From assembly GCA_030694835.1 (NCBI GenBank), contig JAUYUF010000132.1, positions 1 to 18,730 on the forward strand: 18,730 nt of DNA. The letters are read 5' to 3'. This document shows positions 16,614-18,730 of the stretch, piece by piece. The DNA is from Flavobacteriaceae bacterium. GTDB lineage: Bacteria > Bacteroidota > Bacteroidia > Flavobacteriales > Flavobacteriaceae. Made by a program: the position numbers and the translations under genes. Position 1 is the first letter of the stretch. Every line of letters begins with the position of its first letter. The notes under the pieces were generated by a model. That model did no database searches and had not been told where the DNA came from. It saw nothing but the letters and a program-made list of their open reading frames with translations.

Positions 16614-16725
16614 TTACTAACCTTTAATATACTTATTATCTACTAACCTTCAAAATATATTAACTTACTAACTTTAATTTTTATTTAATTCAAATAATTT
16701 AATGAATTGATATTTTTCATATTTA
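16614..16725. repeat. AT-rich spacer with three direct copies of TACTAACCTT
   Basis: TACTAACCTT occurs at 16615-16624 and 16641-16650, with a one-mismatch copy, TACTAACTTT, at 16666-16675. Their starts are 26 and 25 nt apart. The spacing is not a multiple of three and no ORF uses them, so they are non-coding. No other feature is visible before 16726. Confidence 0.5.
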
Positions 16726-16881
16726 TTAGTACAAATAACATTGCACAGGATGTATTATACCACCAATCTTATTTATATAGAAAAAATTAGGTGATAAAGA
16801 ATTTATCAAAGTTCTTTTAGAAGTAGAACTGTTATTAAGAAATCTTAATTTTGATTTGTGATTCAATTCTATATTTTTCAT
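16726..16881 (-). CDS. Possible small ORF (51 aa) downstream of the XRE regulator, unknown
   Basis: On the minus strand an ATG at 16881-16879 opens 51 codons to a TAA at 16728-16726. The product starts MKNIELNHKSKLRFL, is basic and Ser/Asn-rich in the middle, and ends NKIGGIIHPVQCYLY. It starts 23 nt after the XRE stop codon, on the same strand, and fills the only stretch of this AT-rich spacer that is free of stops for this length. The short basic start followed by a Ser/Thr-rich body and a terminal Cys recalls ribosomally made peptide precursors. However, the double-glycine leader pattern fits poorly and no modification genes are nearby. No SD is seen. It may be a chance ORF. Confidence 0.3.
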   Translation of the reverse strand: MKNIELNHKSKLRFLNNSSTSKRTLINSLSPNFFYINKIGGIIHPVQCYLY

Positions 16882-16904
16882 AATTATATATGAGAATTAA
16901 TTAA

Positions 16905-17330
16905 TTATTTTTTTTGATTATAATTCTTAAACAAACCGTTTTTATAAAAAATGACAATTTGATCTATATCTTCTTGATTAAAATTTAAAATTGGGGTGGT
17001 TTCTTGACTAGTGGGTGGCATTAAATTATTTTCTAAAGGGAATTCCAGTTTTTGTTGCTCTAAATTTTCAATCGTTGAGAATTGCGTATTTGATTTTTCT
17101 GATATTTTTTTTTCATTTAAAGGAAATTCACCAGTACCATTTACAAACCAATATAAATCTACTTCAGGAAAAGTTTCTAAAATTTTCATAACAAAATCTA
17201 AACTTGGTTTATTTCTACCTGATATAAGGTGAGAAATACTTGAACGTTGAACATCTATCTGATCAGCTAACCCCGAGGGAGTTAATTCATAATAATCCAT
17301 TAAAATTTTAAGACGTTCAGATATATCCAT
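16905..17330 (-). CDS. XRE/Cro-type helix-turn-helix transcriptional regulator
   Basis: A 141-residue protein. Residues 1-65 are a Cro/C1-type HTH domain: ISERLKILMDYYELTPSGLADQID (helices 1-2), VQRSSISHLISGRNKPSL (recognition helix and following loop), DFVMKILETFPEVDLYWFVNG (helices 4-5). The LYWFVNGTGE ending is typical of the XRE group common in Flavobacteriia. Residues 75-141 are a poorly conserved, Asn/Gln/Ser-rich tail (KKISEKSNTQF, EQQKLEFP, PPTSQETTP) ending in a short helix, IDQIVIFYKNG. No peptidase or cupin domain is fused. Its target genes are unknown. Autoregulation is plausible because its promoter overlaps a TACAAATGTA near-palindrome. It is followed 23 nt later by a possible 51-codon ORF and flanked upstream by the long AT-rich block. 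It could belong to a small mobile or defence remnant, but nothing else there proves it. Confidence 0.9.
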   Translation of the reverse strand: MDISERLKILMDYYELTPSGLADQIDVQRSSISHLISGRNKPSLDFVMKILETFPEVDLYWFVNGTGEFPLNEKKISEKSNTQFSTIENLEQQKLEFPLENNLMPPTSQETTPILNFNQEDIDQIVIFYKNGLFKNYNQKK

Positions 17331-17362
17331 AATTTACATATGTTAATTATAACTATGTTGTA

Positions 17363-17394
17363 CAAATGTAAATAATTAATTTCACAATTGCAAA
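17363..17394 (-). promoter_or_regulatory. XRE gene promoter (best Bacteroidetes-type match in the window)
   Basis: On the minus strand: TTTG (17394-17391), exactly 20 nt of spacer, then TACATTTG (17370-17363). This fits TTTG-N19-21-TAnnTTTG with no mismatch. The predicted start near 17356 gives a leader of about 25 nt. The -7 element is inside the near-palindrome TACAAATGTA (17361-17370), a possible autoregulatory operator. Confidence 0.6.
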
Positions 17395-18138
17395 CAAATA
17401 AAAAGAAATAAAATTTATAACATGGTTATAGATTGTAAGTAAATATTGTATTAATAGTTACAATATGAAAGAAAACTTATTAAATACCTTATTAATTAAC
17501 AATGTGATTTAAGAAAGTTAATAGTAGTCAAGACAAAGCTCTTACTTAAGATCAATTACTTTTTTAAGTTATATATATGTACAAATAACAATAATTTAAT
17601 TACATATATTAATTAAAATTACATTATCAATTATAATATATAACAATAAATACTTATTAATCGAATATATATAAGTATAATTACTTTAAAAAATAAATGT
17701 ATAAGCATATATTTAAATCTAAGTTATAATCTATAATAATAATATAAATATATAGTTATAAAAATACATCAATATATCAATATATCAATAATACATATAA
17801 TATGTAACTATAAAATATTATGTAAAATAAAACTACTGAAGTAAATTCCAAATAAATATATATAAACAGATTAATTATAACCAATTTCAACATGAAAGAA
17901 AGTTACAAAAGTAAATTACATATTCTGTAAACAAAAGTAAACTAAACTACATACTTACATATTCCAGTCAAATTAACTATTTATAGACATCAATTAAAAG
18001 TATAAATAAATATATGTAAACTACTGATAAACAATTCTAAAACCTATTAATATAGAGATTGTTTATAGTATAGTATTAATAAATTTAACAGAACTTATAA
18101 TTTAACACTTGTAAATATTTGAAGTAATTTATTAAATA
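17395..18138. other. Long, extremely AT-rich non-coding block
   Basis: No gene could be supported here. I counted 25 G/C in the 240 bases 17581-17820 (about 10%), well below the flanking coding DNA. Stops are dense on both strands. The longest reading frame I found is 38 codons on the minus strand (17893-17777), made almost only of Ile, Leu, Phe and Tyr, as expected by chance from such sequence. Short repeats are present: three units of ATCAATAT at 17768-17791; ACAAAAGTAAA at 17905 and 17931; TTACATATTC at 17916 and 17955; AAATAAATATAT at 17850 and 18004; AAACTACTGA at 17830 and 18018. No tRNA-like fold, DnaA-box cluster or CRISPR periodicity was seen. Confidence 0.7.
17768..17791. repeat. 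Short tandem repeat, 8-bp unit ATCAATAT, three copies
   Basis: Units start at 17768, 17776 and 17784. The first two are identical and the third ends in a different base. It is a slippage-type microsatellite in non-coding DNA. Confidence 0.6.
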
Positions 18139-18172
18139 TACAAATGTGAATTATATTATATTTACATTTGTA
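18139..18172. promoter_or_regulatory. Inverted repeat in the M14 peptidase promoter region
   Basis: TACAAATGTGAAT (18139-18151) and ATTTACATTTGTA (18160-18172) are inverted with 12 of 13 matches around an 8-nt spacer. The right arm contains TACATTTG (18163-18170), a perfect TAnnTTTG -7 element 15 nt before the M14 ATG. The repeat could be an operator overlapping the promoter or a hairpin at the transcript start. A -33 element was not found. Confidence 0.45.
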
Positions 18173-18185
18173 ACAAAATGTATTA

Positions 18186-18730
18186 ATGGTGGAATATTCA
18201 GAAATCATAAAGTGGTATGAGAATTCTTATAACAAGACAATATTTGGTTTACAATTAACTTTAGATGATTTAAAGCTCATATTAAGTAATTATAATTTTA
18301 ATATCTCAGAAGTAGGTAAATCAGAAAATAATAAACCAATTCTATCTTTTAAAATAGGAACTGGTTCTAAAAAAGTATTGATTTGGACTCAAATGCATGG
18401 GAATGAGAGTACTGGTACCAAGGCTGTTATAGATTATCTTGCTTTTATTGAGACTTCAAATTTTAATTTACTTAAAAGCAAATTATTAAAAGAATTAACT
18501 ATTCAGTTTATTCCTATTCTAAATCCAGATGGAGCTGAAACTTATACAAGAGAAAATGCTCATGCTATTGATTTAAACAGGGATGCTGTAGATTTAAGTG
18601 CAAAAGAAAGTAAATGTTTAAATTCAATTTTAAATGAGTTTAAACCTGATTTTTGTTTTAATTTACATGATCAAAGAACTATATTTAATGTTGAAGGGAC
18701 AAAGAATCCTGCAACGATTTCTTTTTTAGC
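18186..18730 (+). CDS. M14 family zinc carboxypeptidase (5' part, continues beyond the window)
   Basis: The frame opens at ATG 18186 and is open to the last base, giving 181 complete codons without a stop. There is no signal peptide (MVEYSEIIKWYENSYNK), so the enzyme appears cytosolic, as in the flavobacterial M14 group. Zinc ligands are in MHGNE (His71 and Glu74) and NLHD (His161). The substrate-carboxylate motif is DLNRD (Asn131-Arg132), and LNPDGAETY (112-120) is a further family block. The catalytic C-terminal Glu lies beyond the window. It should remove C-terminal residues from peptides or cell-wall stem peptides. The start is chosen because stops precede it closely in the AT-rich DNA and because family members have about 60-70 residues before the HxxE motif. 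Confidence 0.92.
   Translation, partial: MVEYSEIIKWYENSYNKTIFGLQLTLDDLKLILSNYNFNISEVGKSENNKPILSFKIGTGSKKVLIWTQMHGNESTGTKAVIDYLAFIETSNFNLLKSKLLKELTIQFIPILNPDGAETYTRENAHAIDLNRDAVDLSAKESKCLNSILNEFKPDFCFNLHDQRTIFNVEGTKNPATISFL

Noticed and set aside
16726..16881. Double-glycine bacteriocin precursor reading of the 51-aa ORF
   Set aside because: Residues before the GG do not fit the leader consensus (Lys at -4, Ser at -12), the putative core would be 10 residues, and no transporter or modification enzyme is nearby. Only an unknown small ORF is reported.
17465..17512. 15-codon ORF starting MKENLLNTLL
   Set aside because: Too short to support, with no regulatory context. A similar ATGAAAGAAA start at 17892 stops after 12 codons, so it looks accidental.
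17777..17893. 38-codon very hydrophobic minus-strand ORF resembling a small membrane toxin
   Set aside because: Composition is almost entirely Ile, Leu, Phe and Tyr, which T-rich random DNA produces. It has no RBS, no good promoter and no partner antitoxin or antisense RNA signal.
17339..18185. Replication origin or CRISPR leader/array
   Set aside because: No cluster of TTATNCACA boxes, no dnaA or dnaN neighbour, and the repeats have irregular spacing and no equal-length spacers.

Overview
The window is an ordinary-looking chromosomal segment from a low-GC member of the Bacteroidota, most likely a Flavobacteriaceae species. Four observations support this. Coding regions use A/T-rich codons (AAA, TTA, ATT) throughout. 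Ribosome binding sites are weak or absent, with A-rich leaders. Several promoters carry the Bacteroidetes -7 element TAnnTTTG, in the best cases with an upstream TTTG-like -33 element. The proteins read as flavobacterial: DUF4252 proteins, an S41 protease with an acidic post-cysteine lipoprotein export signal, a cytosolic M14 carboxypeptidase, and a YtxJ-like bacilliredoxin. No rRNA, tRNA, transposase, phage gene or CRISPR array was recognised.

Layout. Bases 1-255 hold the 3' end of a YtxJ/BrxC-like monothiol bacilliredoxin. A shared terminator separates it from a minus-strand pair: fumarylacetoacetase (fah, tyrosine degradation) followed by a lipoprotein of unknown function (2770-290). Serine hydroxymethyltransferase (glyA) is divergent from fah and ends at a two-way terminator facing rmuC. 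rmuC is divergent from a small PlsC-like acyltransferase, which ends at another two-way terminator. Next comes a tight minus-strand operon pepT-lysA-gcvT (9717-6190), with gaps of 2 and 4 nt. A minus-strand pair follows, an S41 protease lipoprotein and a small lipoprotein (11861-9816). It is divergent from a compact plus-strand operon: ECF sigma factor, single-span putative anti-sigma protein, and two DUF4252 proteins (11979-13977). That operon ends in a perfect 15-bp-stem terminator. A large secreted M1 aminopeptidase (14087-16540) follows, also with its own terminator.

The last ~2.1 kb differs. It contains a minus-strand XRE/Cro-type regulator (17330-16905) and a possible 51-codon ORF downstream of it. 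An approximately 850-bp non-coding block follows, whose core (17581-17820) has only 25 G/C in 240 bases by direct count. The start of an M14 zinc carboxypeptidase runs off the right edge.

Functional view. Amino-acid and one-carbon metabolism dominates the left two thirds: fah degrades tyrosine, glyA and gcvT both feed 5,10-methylene-tetrahydrofolate, pepT releases amino acids from tripeptides, and lysA makes lysine. The centre is an envelope-signalling locus (ECF sigma, anti-sigma-like protein, DUF4252 pair) next to periplasmic or surface proteases. I did not find a clearly new system. The best leads are the DUF4252/ECF module, the palindrome between it and the S41 gene, and the XRE / small ORF / ultra-AT-rich block with its recurring TACAAATGTA-like elements.
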